DNA of 53,389 nt from an uncultured Clostridia bacterium (GCA_947389015.1 CANDVA010000019.1:1-53389); one strand, 5' to 3'; shown: positions 7,713 to 18,331, counted from the first letter of the stretch. Numbers and translations: made by a program. Notes: generated by a model not told the origin, from the sequence alone.

Positions 7713-10082
7713 ATGAATAAATATTACAAAAAATTGGAACTGGATAAAATACTGGAGCTTCTAGCGGAGCAGACGGTGAGCGACGGCTGCCGCGAGAGAG
7801 CGCTGAAATTAAAGCCCGTCACGGATTTTACGACGGTAACGGAGGAGCTTAAAAAGACGGACGACGCGTTCACGCTGTCCTCGAAATTCGGCACGCCCGC
7901 GTTCCGAAAGATAAAGGACGTTTCGGGTTCGCTCAAACGCGCCGAGACGGGGAGTATGCTCTCGTTTCGCGAGCTGCTGGACGTCGCCGCTGTGCTGCGC
8001 GAGACCGCGGCGCTGTGCGACTGGTTCTCGCAGTGCGAGAATATGGAAAGCTCTATCGCGGAGTATTTCCGCGGGCTCGTGCCCGTAAAGCCTCTGGAGC
8101 GGCGCATTTCCGAGAGCATTCTCTCCGAGGAGGAGATGTCCGACGCGGCGAGCGCGGAGCTGGCTTCTATCCGCAAGCGCATTACCCGACAGGGTCTGAA
8201 TATCCGAGAGCAGCTCGACGGCATGATAAAAAACAAGAACACGCGTTCCTATTTGCAGGACGCGGTTGTGACTATGCGCGACGGACGGTACGTCGTACCC
8301 GTCCGCAGCGAGCATAAGAACGACGTTCCCGGTCTGGTCCACGACACCTCGGCGACGGGGCAGACGTTCTTTATCGAGCCTATGAGCGTGGTCGAGGCGA
8401 ACAACGAGATACGCGTCCTGAAAGCGCGCGAACAGGCGGAGATAGAGCGTATAACGCGCGAGATGTCTGCGGAGGTCGGCGCGAACGCGGCGGCTATCGC
8501 GGAGAATTTCAGGTTGTCGCAGATACTCGAGCTGTACTTCGCAAAGGCTAACCTCGGCGCTAAAATGCGCGCGGTCACGCCTAAGATCGTGAACGAGCCT
8601 AAGGTGATACTGAACAACGCGCGTCACCCGCTGCTCGACCGCGACCTCGCCGTGCCGATAAGCATGGAGATAGGCGAAAAGTACGACTGCCTTATCATAA
8701 CGGGACCCAACACGGGCGGCAAGACCGTCGCGATAAAGACGGTCGGTCTGCTTACGTTAATGACGCAGTGCGGACTGATGATACCCGCGCAGGATGGCTC
8801 GGTCATCGGCTGCTTTGACCGCGTTTTCGTCGATATCGGCGACGAGCAGAGCATCGAGCAGAGCCTGTCAACGTTCTCCTCGCATATGACGAATGTCATC
8901 AAAATAATCGACGCGGCTGACGAGAACTCGCTCGTGCTGATAGACGAGCTTGGCAGCGGCACAGACCCCGTAGAGGGCGCGGCGCTCGCGGTGTCAATAC
9001 TCACGCAGCTTAAAGGCTACCGCGCGAAAGTTCTCGCGACCACGCATTACCAAGAGGTCAAGATGTTCGCGCTTGAAACGGACGGCGTGGAGAACGCGTC
9101 GTGCGAGTTCGACGTGGAGACGCTGAAGCCCACATATCGGCTTATAGTCGGCGTTCCGGGCAAGTCAAACGCGTTCGCGATAACGAAAAAGCTCGGTATG
9201 AGCGACTATGTTATCTCCCGCGCGGAGGACTTGGTAAGCACCGAGAACCGCCGTTTCGAGAAGATAATCGACCAGCTCGAGCAGTCGCGCAAGGAGCTTG
9301 AGCAGCTCCGCGAGAGCGTAGCCGTATCCGAGCGCAACGCAAAGCTCACCGAGAGCGAATTAAAGCAGAAGCTCTCCGAGCTGGAGGCTCAAAAGGAAAA
9401 GGAGCTTGAAAACGCCCGTCAGCGCGCTATGTCGATAATCGAGCAGACGAGAACGCAGTCCAATATGCTGCTCAACGAGCTTGAGGAGCTGAAAAAGGTC
9501 AAGGACAGGGAGGAGCTTCGCAGGGGGCTTTCGGACGCTAAGTCCAAGGTCGGCAACAGGCTCAACAAATTGCAGGACGAGGCTAATCCCGTGATAGAGA
9601 AGAAGCTCGAGAATTACGTGCCGCCGCGACCGTTCAAGCAGGGCGACACGGTGAAGCTCGCCGATACGGGCCGCGAGGGAAGTCTGCTCTCCGTGCCGAA
9701 CGTCAAGGGCGAGTGCTTTGTGCAGGTCGGCTCTGTGAGGGTCAAGACCAACGCGAAAAATCTGCGTCTTGTCGAGAAAAAGGAGCCGTCCAAGCCGTCG
9801 GGCAAAATAAAGAAATCCGTCACCTCGAATATGAACCGCCGCGGCGGAATGGAGCTGGATATCCGCGGTTATATGGGCGACGACGGAGTAATGGAGGTCG
9901 AGCGGTTTATCGACGGCGCTATAATGTCGGGACTGTCGCAGGTGGTTATAATCCACGGCAAGGGTACGGGAGCGCTCCGCGAGGCGGTACACGCCGCGCT
10001 GCGCAGAATGCCCGTAAAGAGCTTTCGTCTCGGAGCGTACGGCGAGGGCGAGGCGGGAGTTACCGTAGTTGAACTGAAGTGA
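7713..10082 (+). CDS. mutS2: Endonuclease MutS2 (ribosome rescue / recombination suppressor)
   Basis: A 789-residue protein from the ATG at 7713, chosen over the in-frame upstream start at 7542 because GAGG lies 8 nt before it and the upstream part would overlap the preceding gene. It has the MutS core and lever helices, Walker A GPNTGGKTV (about 335), signature SLSTFSSHMTNV, Walker B LVLIDELGSGTDPVEG, a long coiled coil (about 520-635), and a C-terminal Smr nuclease domain with LDIRGYMGDDG and HGKGTGALR. Length fits the family (about 785). Known MutS2 proteins nick DNA to limit recombination, and in Bacillus also sense collided ribosomes. Confidence 0.95.
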   Translation: MNKYYKKLELDKILELLAEQTVSDGCRERALKLKPVTDFTTVTEELKKTDDAFTLSSKFGTPAFRKIKDVSGSLKRAETGSMLSFRELLDVAAVLRETAALCDWFSQCENMESSIAEYFRGLVPVKPLERRISESILSEEEMSDAASAELASIRKRITRQGLNIREQLDGMIKNKNTRSYLQDAVVTMRDGRYVVPVRSEHKNDVPGLVHDTSATGQTFFIEPMSVVEANNEIRVLKAREQAEIERITREMSAEVGANAAAIAENFRLSQILELYFAKANLGAKMRAVTPKIVNEPKVILNNARHPLLDRDLAVPISMEIGEKYDCLIITGPNTGGKTVAIKTVGLLTLMTQCGLMIPAQDGSVIGCFDRVFVDIGDEQSIEQSLSTFSSHMTNVIKIIDAADENSLVLIDELGSGTDPVEGAALAVSILTQLKGYRAKVLATTHYQEVKMFALETDGVENASCEFDVETLKPTYRLIVGVPGKSNAFAITKKLGMSDYVISRAEDLVSTENRRFEKIIDQLEQSRKELEQLRESVAVSERNAKLTESELKQKLSELEAQKEKELENARQRAMSIIEQTRTQSNMLLNELEELKKVKDREELRRGLSDAKSKVGNRLNKLQDEANPVIEKKLENYVPPRPFKQGDTVKLADTGREGSLLSVPNVKGECFVQVGSVRVKTNAKNLRLVEKKEPSKPSGKIKKSVTSNMNRRGGMELDIRGYMGDDGVMEVERFIDGAIMSGLSQVVIIHGKGTGALREAVHAALRRMPVKSFRLGAYGEGEAGVTVVELK

Positions 10083-10102
10083 TAACCGTTCGGAGATAAA
10101 AA

Positions 10103-10978
10103 ATGTACGAATTGAAGCGGGTCGGAGAGCATGCCTATTACATTGCCGCACCGACCAATATCGGGGTCTATGAGTACGGAGGACGGTGCTGTCTGATAGA
10201 CGCGGGCGGCGACAGCGGCGCGGCGGAGGCGGTACTCAGCCTTATCTCCGAGCGCGGCTGGACGCTCGAAAAGGTGTTCTGTACGCACTCCCACGCCGAC
10301 CACACGGGCGGCTGCTCGACGCTTCGCGAGCGGACGGGCTGCGAGGTATACGCTCCGGGGGTCTGCGCGTCCGTCCTGCGGTATTCCTATTTGCAGCCCG
10401 TCACGCTGTTCGGCGGCTGTCCGATGAGGGAAATGCGCTCCAAATTCGTTACGGCAAAGCCGTGCGAGTGCATGGAGCTGACCGAAAGCGCGCTGCCCGC
10501 GGGTTTGACGTTCGAGCATATTGACGGTCACGATTTCGAGCAGACGGCGTTCGGGACGAGCGACGGCGTGTGGTTTACGGCGGACTGCGCGGTCGACGGG
10601 AGCGTTATCGAGCGGTATAAGATATCGTTTTTGTACGATATCGCCGAGCATCTGAGATCGCTCGAGCGGCTGAAATCGTTCGGGGGCAGACTGTTTATAC
10701 CGTCGCATTCCGAGCCGCTGACGAATATCGCGGAGCTTGCGGAGGAAAATATACGCAACGTGCACGAGGTCGCCGCGGTGATAAAGAGACTGCTTAAAAC
10801 GCCGCTGACCATAGACGGGCTTATTGAAAAGCTGTTCGCGGAATTCGGCATAAAGCTGTATCTTATGCAGTACGAGCTTATCGGCTCGACGGCGCGCAGC
10901 TATCTTTCGTGGCTAAAGGAGAAAGGCGAGGTCGGGTGCGTTTTCGAGGGATGCAAATTGTTGTGGAAAAGTACTTGA
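10103..10978 (+). CDS. Metallo-beta-lactamase-fold hydrolase
   Basis: A 291-residue protein with the zinc motif HSHADH at 62-67 (H62, H64, D66, H67), an upstream Asp (LIDAGG), a downstream TADC Asp and PSHSEP His. It has an extra C-terminal helical region of about 70 residues. Such proteins hydrolyse thioesters, phosphodiesters or cyclic nucleotides, and the exact substrate cannot be read here. It follows mutS2 by 20 nt with CGGAGA as ribosome binding site. Its TGA stop lies inside the -35 box of the pheST promoter. Confidence 0.85.
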   Translation: MYELKRVGEHAYYIAAPTNIGVYEYGGRCCLIDAGGDSGAAEAVLSLISERGWTLEKVFCTHSHADHTGGCSTLRERTGCEVYAPGVCASVLRYSYLQPVTLFGGCPMREMRSKFVTAKPCECMELTESALPAGLTFEHIDGHDFEQTAFGTSDGVWFTADCAVDGSVIERYKISFLYDIAEHLRSLERLKSFGGRLFIPSHSEPLTNIAELAEENIRNVHEVAAVIKRLLKTPLTIDGLIEKLFAEFGIKLYLMQYELIGSTARSYLSWLKEKGEVGCVFEGCKLLWKST

Positions 10979-11003
10979 CAAACGCGGAAAAAGATGTTAT
11001 AAT
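10975..11003 (+). promoter_or_regulatory. Consensus promoter of the pheST T-box operon
   Basis: TTGACA (10975-10980) and TATAAT (10998-11003) with a 17-nt spacer match the SigA consensus exactly. The -35 hexamer contains the TGA stop of the upstream hydrolase. Confidence 0.95.
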
Positions 11004-11009
11004 GCTGAT

Positions 11010-11249
11010 AATGACTGTGAATATGTGTAAGTAGCATTTCGGAAGACCGATTTCAGAGAATGAGCGTCTATGGGCTGAGAGCGCTCTGTCGGGCGAGGTG
11101 TGAATTTCAGCATTGGAGTTGCCTGCGAGAAAGTAAGCAGAGCCGTTTTGCCGCGTTAAGGCTTTCAAGTGCGGAGCGTCCGCTCCGAATTTGGGTGGTA
11201 CCGCGGATTATTATTCCGTCCCAATTTTGGGACGGATTTTTTGTTTTTG
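11010..11249 (+). promoter_or_regulatory. T-box leader (tRNA-Phe sensing) upstream of pheS
   Basis: The core GGGTGGTACCGCGG (11193-11206) is the T-box sequence that pairs with the free acceptor end of uncharged tRNA. A Stem I region precedes it, and a TTTC stretch near 11104-11107 offers a Phe codon (TTT or TTC) as specifier. A terminator follows at 11213-11247. Uncharged tRNA-Phe would stabilise the antiterminator built around the T-box and allow pheST transcription. The specifier position is inferred; the T-box itself is clear. The neighbouring genes encode Phe-tRNA synthetase, as expected. Confidence 0.92.
11213..11247 (+). terminator. T-box attenuator terminator
   Basis: ATTCCGTCCC (11213-11222) pairs with GGGACGGAT (11229-11237) around AATTTT and is followed by a T-rich tract (TTTTTTGTTTTT). 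It is mutually exclusive with the antiterminator formed by the preceding T-box sequence. Confidence 0.92.
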
Positions 11250-11265
11250 GAAGAAAGGGGATACT

Positions 11266-12285
11266 ATGAAAGATTTCAGTGAGATCAAGGAGCAGGTAAA
11301 AGCCAGGATAGGCGAGGTCAAGGACGGCGCTCAGCTGTCGGAATTCTGGCAGAGCTATCTCGGAAAAACGGGAGTTATCTCGGGGCTTATGAAGGAAATG
11401 AAGAGCGTTCCGCCCGAAGAAAAGCCGCTTTTCGGAAAGGCGGTCAACGACGTGCGCGTGTGGGCGCAGGAGCTGTATCAGACGAAGCAGGCGGAGATAA
11501 AGCAGCGCGAGTTGGAGCGCCGCTACGAGCGCGAGACCGTGGACGTGACAATGCCCGCGATGAAACGTGCTCCGGGCAATCTGCACCCTATAACGCTCAT
11601 CAAGCAGGAGATGATCGAGGTCTTCGCGGGTATGGGCTTCGATATCTACGAGGGACCCGAGATCGAGGACGACGATCACAATTTCACGAGACTGAACGTT
11701 GCGAAGGATCACCCCTCGCGAGATATGCAGGACACGTTCTGGCTGACCGAGGACTTATTGCTGAGAACGCACACTTCCCCGGGACAGATACGCACTATGG
11801 ACGCGAAAAAGCCGCCGATCAAGGTGCTTGTGCCGGGCAAGGTGTTCCGTTCGGACAGCGACGCTACACATTCACCGATGTTCTCGCAGATGGAGGGTCT
11901 GGTGGTCGATAAGGGCATTACGCTGTGCGACTTGCAGGGTATGCTGGACAGGTTTGTCCGTCAGATATTCGGCGGCGATACAAAGACGCGTCTGCGTCCG
12001 TCGTACTTCCCGTTTACCGAGCCGTCGGTAGAGGTCGACGTGAGCTGCTTCGAGTGCGGCGGCAAGGGCTGTCCGCTTTGTAAGGGCACGGGATGGATAG
12101 AGGTTCTCGGCGGCGGAGTAGTCAACAAAAAGGTGCTTGAAAACTGCGGTATCGATCCCGAGGAATATTCGGGTCTGGCGTTCGGTATCGGTATAGAGCG
12201 CATTACAATGCTGAAATACGGTATTCCGAATATGGGATTGTTCTTTGAGAATAATCTTGATCTTTTGCAGCAGTTTAAGGGTTGA
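11266..12285 (+). CDS. pheS: Phenylalanine-tRNA ligase alpha subunit
   Basis: A 339-residue class II synthetase alpha subunit. The ATG at 11266 follows AAGAAAGGGG; an in-frame upstream start lies within the terminator and is rejected. Visible are the N-terminal coiled coil (1-90), motif 2 ([20 protein letters not shown], about 190-210), a Cys-rich insert ([17 protein letters not shown]) and motif 3 [19 protein letters not shown]. It joins PheT in an (alpha-beta)2 enzyme that charges tRNA-Phe. Expression is controlled by the T-box. Length agrees with family members (about 340). Confidence 0.97.
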   Translation: MKDFSEIKEQVKARIGEVKDGAQLSEFWQSYLGKTGVISGLMKEMKSVPPEEKPLFGKAVNDVRVWAQELYQTKQAEIKQRELERRYERETVDVTMPAMKRAPGNLHPITLIKQEMIEVFAGMGFDIYEGPEIEDDDHNFTRLNVAKDHPSRDMQDTFWLTEDLLLRTHTSPGQIRTMDAKKPPIKVLVPGKVFRSDSDATHSPMFSQMEGLVVDKGITLCDLQGMLDRFVRQIFGGDTKTRLRPSYFPFTEPSVEVDVSCFECGGKGCPLCKGTGWIEVLGGGVVNKKVLENCGIDPEEYSGLAFGIGIERITMLKYGIPNMGLFFENNLDLLQQFKG

Positions 12286-12304
12286 TCAAAAGGGGTGAGT
12301 GAAG

Positions 12305-14713
12305 ATGAAAATATTATTTAGCTGGTTAAAGGATTATGTGGATATAGACGTCAAGGCGCAGGAGCTTGAGGACAAGCTCTTCGGCGCGGGCTTCGAGGTC
12401 GAGGAGACGATATATCTCGGCAGGGATATTGAAAAGGTGGTCGTCGGAGAGGTCACCTCTATCGAGAAGTACGAGGGCACTCATCTGTACGTCTGCCACG
12501 TGAACTGCGGAGAATTCGGCGCGGACAACGTTATTCTCACGGGCGCGGACAATGTGTTCAAGGGAGCAAAGGTTCCCGCCGCGGTGGTAGGTGCCGAGCT
12601 CCCGGGCGGGATAAAGATCGCGCCGCGTAAAATGGCTGATATGATGAGCTACGGAATGCTGTGCTCGGGCGAGGAGCTGGGCGTTGACGAAAACTGGATA
12701 AAAGGCGCGGACGTTCACGGCATACTGATACTTCCCGAGGATGCGAAGGTCGGCGAGGACATCAAGACGACACTGGAGCTTGACGATTACGTTTTCGATA
12801 TTTCGATAACCGCTAACCGCCCCGACTGTCAGAGCGTTCTGGGAATAGCGCGCGAGGTCGCGGCATTTCTCGGAAAGCCGCTAAAAGAGCCTGATTACGG
12901 CTATGACTGTACCGACAAGACCGCGCCCGAAACCACGATAACCGTTGAAGCGCCCGACGTGTGCCCGCGTTATCTCGGTCACTACGTGTATGACGTTAAG
13001 CATTTTGAAAGTCCGCAGTGGATGAAGCGCAGACTTTCCGTGTGCGGCTTTTCGGCGATAGATGCGATAGTCGACGTTACCAACTACGTACTTCTCGAGA
13101 TCGGTCAGCCCATGCACGCGTTCGATATGGACACCCTGGAGGGTAGGTCGATAATCGTCCGCCGCGCCAAGGACGGCGAGAAATTGACCACGCTCGACGA
13201 AAAGGAGCGTACGCTAACGCCCGATAATCTGCTTATCTGCGACAAGGCTAAGGCGGTCGGACTGGCGGGAGTAATGGGTGGTCTCAATTCCGAGATCAAG
13301 CCGACCACCTCCGAGGTGTTGTTCGAGTGTGCGAAGTTCCGCCGCGACAGCGTCCGCAAGACCGCGAGAGCGCTCGGTATGCATACCGACGCGGCGGCGC
13401 GTTACGAAAAGGGCGTTGACGAGTACGGAGTGGAGCGCGGAATGGCAAGAGCGCTCAATCTTGTGCAGACGCTCGGAATAGCGACAGTCGGCGCGACCCA
13501 TATCGACGTGAACGCGGGCGAGGACGCGAACAGGACGGTATTCGACGTGACCGTGAGCAAGATAAATTCCGTGCTCGGTATCGAAGTGCCACAGGCGGAT
13601 ATCGTGCGTATCCTGAAGTCGCTGCAATTCGGCGTTGCCGAGAACGGCAAAATAATCACCGTTACCGTGCCGCGCTGGAGAACCGACGTTGAGCATTATC
13701 AGGACATTGCCGAGGAGGTCATCCGCGAGTACGGCTATTCGCACGTCGTGCCGACGTTCCTCGACAGCGCTAAGGTAACCAACGGCGGGCTTTCGTTCCT
13801 CCAGAGCAAGGAGCTTGCCGCGAAGAAATTCCTCTGCACGGAGGGCTATTATGAGGTGCAGACGCTTGCCATGTATTCGCGCCGCGAGCTGGATATGATA
13901 ATGCTCCCCGAAAACGATAAGCGGCGCGCCGTTATCGAGCTGCTCAATCCGATAACCGACAATCTCTCGATAATGCGCACGGTCATGGCGCCGTGTATGA
14001 TAAACGTTATCGCGGATAACGTAAAGACCGACCACGCGGCGGGAAGATTTTTCGAGCTGGCGAACGTCTACATCCCGAAGTCGCTGCCCTTGACCGAGCA
14101 GCCCGAGGAGCAAAAAACGCTCTGCATGGGCGCGTACGGCGCAGACGAGAATTTCTTCACCGTCAAGGAGACCATAGAGAATTTCGCGGCGGTGAACGGA
14201 CTGAAATTCCGTTACGAGCGCGGCGAGTGCAGCTTTATGCACCCAGGCATCTGCGCGGATATCCTCTGCGGCGGCGTTAAGATAGGTCAGCTCGGCAAGC
14301 TGCGTTATGAGATAGTAGAGGGGCTGAACGTCGCCGAGGGCAAAAAGAACGACCTCAATATCATCCTCGCGGAGCTGAATTACTCGGCGATCGAGGACTT
14401 GTACAAGCGCGAGATACGGTTCGTTCCCGATAACGGAAAGGCGGCGGTAAAGCGCGATCTGTCGCTCGTCTGCGACAAGAAAACGCTCTGCGTGGAGATC
14501 GAGGATGAGATCGCAGCGGCGAGCGCCTTGGCGCGCGAGGTTCGGCTCTTCGATCATTTCGAGAGCGAGAAGCTCGGCTTCGGCAAGAAGTCGCTGACGT
14601 TCGCGATAACGTTTGCGGGCAGCGGCGACGTGACCGACGAAATCGCCGACAAGGAAATGGAGAATATCGTTTCCGCGCTCAGGGATAAGCTCGGGGCGGT
14701 TCGCAGAGTATAA
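12305..14713 (+). CDS. pheT: Phenylalanine-tRNA ligase beta subunit
   Basis: An 802-residue beta subunit starting at the ATG at 12305 behind AGGGGTGAG; a GTG six nt upstream is in frame but badly spaced. The tRNA-binding (EMAP-like) domain covers about 40-150, the B3/B4 editing domain about 210-375, the B5 domain about 400-475, the catalytic-like core about 490-690, and the ferredoxin-fold anticodon-binding domain the last 95 residues. B3/B4 hydrolyses Tyr-tRNA-Phe. It follows pheS by 19 nt and ends at a strong terminator. Confidence 0.97.
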   Translation: MKILFSWLKDYVDIDVKAQELEDKLFGAGFEVEETIYLGRDIEKVVVGEVTSIEKYEGTHLYVCHVNCGEFGADNVILTGADNVFKGAKVPAAVVGAELPGGIKIAPRKMADMMSYGMLCSGEELGVDENWIKGADVHGILILPEDAKVGEDIKTTLELDDYVFDISITANRPDCQSVLGIAREVAAFLGKPLKEPDYGYDCTDKTAPETTITVEAPDVCPRYLGHYVYDVKHFESPQWMKRRLSVCGFSAIDAIVDVTNYVLLEIGQPMHAFDMDTLEGRSIIVRRAKDGEKLTTLDEKERTLTPDNLLICDKAKAVGLAGVMGGLNSEIKPTTSEVLFECAKFRRDSVRKTARALGMHTDAAARYEKGVDEYGVERGMARALNLVQTLGIATVGATHIDVNAGEDANRTVFDVTVSKINSVLGIEVPQADIVRILKSLQFGVAENGKIITVTVPRWRTDVEHYQDIAEEVIREYGYSHVVPTFLDSAKVTNGGLSFLQSKELAAKKFLCTEGYYEVQTLAMYSRRELDMIMLPENDKRRAVIELLNPITDNLSIMRTVMAPCMINVIADNVKTDHAAGRFFELANVYIPKSLPLTEQPEEQKTLCMGAYGADENFFTVKETIENFAAVNGLKFRYERGECSFMHPGICADILCGGVKIGQLGKLRYEIVEGLNVAEGKKNDLNIILAELNYSAIEDLYKREIRFVPDNGKAAVKRDLSLVCDKKTLCVEIEDEIAAASALAREVRLFDHFESEKLGFGKKSLTFAITFAGSGDVTDEIADKEMENIVSALRDKLGAVRRV

Positions 14714-14732
14714 TTTTCGTAAAGCAATATGA

Positions 14733-14765
14733 AAAGCCCGTTCGCTGTGTGAGCGGGCTTTTTTT
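14733..14765 (+). terminator. Rho-independent terminator after pheT
   Basis: AAAGCCCGTTC (14733-14743) pairs with GAGCGGGCTTT (14751-14761), allowing one G-T pair, around a 7-nt loop and is followed by TTTTG, closing the pheST operon. Confidence 0.95.
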
Positions 14766-14778
14766 GTGGGTTTGCGGA

Positions 14779-14807
14779 TTGACTTTTGTTGGGAATTGTG
14801 ATATAAT
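14779..14807 (+). promoter_or_regulatory. Promoter of the P-loop kinase gene
   Basis: TTGACT (14779-14784) and TATAAT (14802-14807) with a 17-nt spacer, between the pheT terminator and the kinase gene. A GGAGG ribosome binding site lies before its ATG. Confidence 0.85.
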
Positions 14808-14854
14808 TTTTTTTATCGGAAACTATCCAAAAAACGGAATTTACGGAGGATATT

Positions 14855-15466
14855 ATGATTTTATCATTACAAGGTTGTATGGCAGTTGGCAAAACAACGG
14901 CTGTCAACTATTTACTTCAAAACGCGCCATATATACATATAAGTTATGAAGTCAACAGTGATATAATAGACGAGATCAAGCGCCGTCAATTAGATAAAAA
15001 TAAATACGATGACTATTTGGAAATCCAAAAAATGTGGCTGAACAAAGAAGTGGCTCGTTGGCATGAAGCTATAAAATATCCATGCAGCGTGATGGATTTC
15101 GGAGCGGAAGAAATTGAATTTTATACGCTCAATTATCCAAAGAGCATTGGTATGGAATGGGAGATAGAAAATGCGCTTCATGCCGAATTGGAAACAGTCA
15201 GAAAGTGTATGCCGGCAAGAATATTATTTCTGGACGCGTCAGATGAAGTGCTCAGAAGGCGCAAAGAGAATGATGATACCCGTTCAAGAAATTTTTTTGA
15301 GCACCATTTGAAATACTTATTGCCTTTAAAAAGAGAATGGTTTTTTGGAAGAGCTAATGTTGATATATTACATGTAGATGATTTAGATATTGAAACAGTG
15401 GGAATAAGGGTTAAAGAATGGTGTGACAGGTGCATCGCTGATTTTGATGAAAACAAGTTAAGATAA
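14855..15466 (+). CDS. P-loop kinase-like protein (AAA/dNK fold), AT-rich
   Basis: A 203-residue protein with Walker A GCMAVGKT (7-14), an Asp-rich strand (CSVMDFGAEE, about 76), and an Arg-rich lid (RRRKENDDTRSRNFF, about 132). This is the layout of nucleoside or shikimate-type kinases. Acceptor substrate unknown. Its base composition is clearly AT-richer than the flanking pheT and eno genes, and the gene has its own promoter between a terminator and the enolase leader. That suggests later insertion between two conserved operons. Confidence 0.7.
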   Translation: MILSLQGCMAVGKTTAVNYLLQNAPYIHISYEVNSDIIDEIKRRQLDKNKYDDYLEIQKMWLNKEVARWHEAIKYPCSVMDFGAEEIEFYTLNYPKSIGMEWEIENALHAELETVRKCMPARILFLDASDEVLRRRKENDDTRSRNFFEHHLKYLLPLKREWFFGRANVDILHVDDLDIETVGIRVKEWCDRCIADFDENKLR

Positions 15467-15547
15467 TTTCCAATTTATTCGGTAACTCCAATAAATCGGA
15501 ATGTTCCCATAAACTTTATAGTGCGAACATAATAGATCTTCGCATGA

Positions 15548-16900
<1,353 letters not shown>

Positions 16901-16926
16901 ATTTCAGAAAAAATTTTTGAAAACCC

Positions 16927-16955
16927 CTTGACAAATCAAAATGAATGATGTATAA
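16927..16955 (+). promoter_or_regulatory. Consensus promoter of the infC operon
   Basis: TTGACA (16927-16932) and TATAAT (16950-16955) are separated by 17 nt, a full consensus. Transcription starts a leader of roughly 215 nt before infC. Confidence 0.95.
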
Positions 16956-16960
16956 TATTA

Positions 16961-17141
16961 CGGTAAAGCAGAGCCACCACACTCTCACCCGCCGACGCGG
17001 CGCGTGTTTGCGAGGTCGCCTTATCGGTTGCCGAGCAGCTGCGTATTTCGGACAGTCAGGCGCGGTTGTTTAATGTGAATATACCGTAAAGGTTTTTTAT
17101 GTTAAGCGTGAGTTGTGTGCTCACGCTTATTTTATTTCTTT
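16961..17141 (+). promoter_or_regulatory. L20-type autoregulatory leader of infC-rpmI-rplT
   Basis: The leader is GC-rich and structured (repeated GCGG/CCGC segments, 16990-17070) and ends in the terminator at 17103-17141, just before infC. In Bacillus, excess L20 binds such a leader and promotes termination. The order infC-rpmI-rplT and the position of the terminator match that system. The L20-binding pseudoknot itself was not resolved by eye, so the protein-binding part is inferred. Confidence 0.7.
17103..17141 (+). terminator. Attenuator terminator before infC
   Basis: TAAGCGTGAG (17103-17112) pairs perfectly with CTCACGCTTA (17120-17129) around a 7-nt loop, followed by TTTTATTTCTTT. It lies between the promoter and the infC ribosome binding site, so it can only act as an attenuator. 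Confidence 0.92.
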
Positions 17142-17176
17142 GTGAAAAGGTAATTACAGAAAGGCGGTGCTTCAAA

Positions 17177-17692
17177 ATCGGCACGAAAGAACAGCTCATC
17201 AACGAGGATATTCGCGAAAAGGAGATCCGTGTGATAGGAACCGACGGCGAACAGCTTGGGATTATGTCCTCCGCGGACGCTTTGCAGAAGGCGTTTGACG
17301 CGGACTTGGATCTTGTAATGATCTCTCCGACAGCAAATCCTCCGGTATGCCGTATAATGGATTACGGAAAATACCGTTTCGAGCAGACAAAGCGGGAAAA
17401 GGAAGCAAAAAAGAACCAAAAGACCGCGGACGTTAAGGAGATCAAGATGTCCTTGAATATCGACACCAACGATTTCAATATCAAGGTGAAGAACGCGATC
17501 AAGTTCCTGCAGAACGGCGATAAGGTCAAGGTCACGGTGCGGTTCAGACGTATGCGCGAGCTTACCCATGTCAATCTCGGTGAGGAATTGATGAAGAAGT
17601 TCATGGACGCCGTTTCGGAGTACGGCGGCTCGGATAAGCCCTCTAAGCTTGAGGGCAGGAATTACGCGGTCGTTTTAAGCCCGAAGAAGTAA
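17177..17692 (+). CDS. infC: Translation initiation factor IF-3, apparent ATC start
   Basis: A 171-residue IF3 with the N-terminal domain ([18 protein letters not shown]), the linker ([10 protein letters not shown]) and the C-terminal ribosome-binding domain ([20 protein letters not shown]). The frame has no ATG, GTG or TTG at the right place. The ATC at 17177 is 7 nt after AAGGCGGTG, and IF3 genes in many bacteria start with AUU, AUC or AUA, which lets IF3 limit its own translation. The frame is open upstream to an ATG at 17099, but that would translate the terminator hairpin into a hydrophobic N-terminus and is less likely. IF3 keeps 30S free and checks the initiator codon. Confidence 0.92.
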   Translation: MGTKEQLINEDIREKEIRVIGTDGEQLGIMSSADALQKAFDADLDLVMISPTANPPVCRIMDYGKYRFEQTKREKEAKKNQKTADVKEIKMSLNIDTNDFNIKVKNAIKFLQNGDKVKVTVRFRRMRELTHVNLGEELMKKFMDAVSEYGGSDKPSKLEGRNYAVVLSPKK

Positions 17693-17742
17693 TTTTAAGC
17701 GTTATTGGCGCACTTTGTAAGATAATCAAGGAGGAAAATGAA

Positions 17743-17940
17743 ATGCCAAAGATCAAAACACACAGCGGCGCGAAGAAGCGCTTTAAGCTGACAGGAACAG
17801 GCAAGGTAAAGATGCAGCACTGCAACAAGCGTCACATTCTTACCAAGAAGTCCACCAAGCGTAAAAGAGGTCTCCGTCTGGGCGCGTATGCGGATGATAC
17901 GAACATAGCGCAGGTAAAGAGCCTTATTCCGTACAAATAA
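17743..17940 (+). CDS. rpmI: Ribosomal protein L35
   Basis: A 65-residue, very basic protein ([14 protein letters not shown] and [11 protein letters not shown]) with the exact family length. A 50S component, co-transcribed with infC and rplT. GGAGG is 8 nt before the ATG. Ends YK, without extra domains. Confidence 0.97.
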   Translation: MPKIKTHSGAKKRFKLTGTGKVKMQHCNKRHILTKKSTKRKRGLRLGAYADDTNIAQVKSLIPYK

Positions 17941-17968
17941 TGTAGAACAGATATAGGAGGAAACCGAA

Positions 17969-18322
17969 ATGGCAAGAATTAAGGGCGCACTTGCTACGCG
18001 CAAGAGAAGAAACAGGACCTTAAAGCTCGCAAAGGGCTACTGGGGCGGCAAGAGCAGACTTTTCAAGACCGCTAAGGAAGCGGTAATGAAGTCCGGTCAA
18101 TACGCGTATGTCGGCAGAAGACTGAAGAAGAGAGATTTCAGACGTCTCTGGATCACGAGAATTTCCGCTGCCTGCAAGGCAAACGGTATGAATTATTCCA
18201 CGTTTATGAACGGTCTGAAGAAGGCAAACGTTACTCTTAACAGAAAGATGCTTTCCGAGATCGCGATCAATGACGCGGCAGGTTTTACCGCTCTTACCGA
18301 AAAGGCTAAGGCGGCGCTGTAA
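17969..18322 (+). CDS. rplT: Ribosomal protein L20
   Basis: A 117-residue basic protein, standard length, beginning [20 protein letters not shown] and containing the [16 protein letters not shown] helix and ending at [11 protein letters not shown]. It binds 23S rRNA early in 50S assembly and, in Firmicutes, represses its own operon through the leader. AGGAGG lies 7 nt before the ATG. It is the last gene before a terminator. Confidence 0.97.
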   Translation: MARIKGALATRKRRNRTLKLAKGYWGGKSRLFKTAKEAVMKSGQYAYVGRRLKKRDFRRLWITRISAACKANGMNYSTFMNGLKKANVTLNRKMLSEIAINDAAGFTALTEKAKAAL

Positions 18323-18331
18323 TGACTTTTT

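Noticed and set aside
13214-14557. 447-codon minus-strand frame inside pheT
   Set aside because: Antisense shadow of pheT, rich in Arg and Leu by complementarity, with no start signal or promoter.
17099-17176. Upstream start for infC
   Set aside because: It would translate the attenuator into a hydrophobic leader unlike any IF3; kept only as a possible leader-translation signal.
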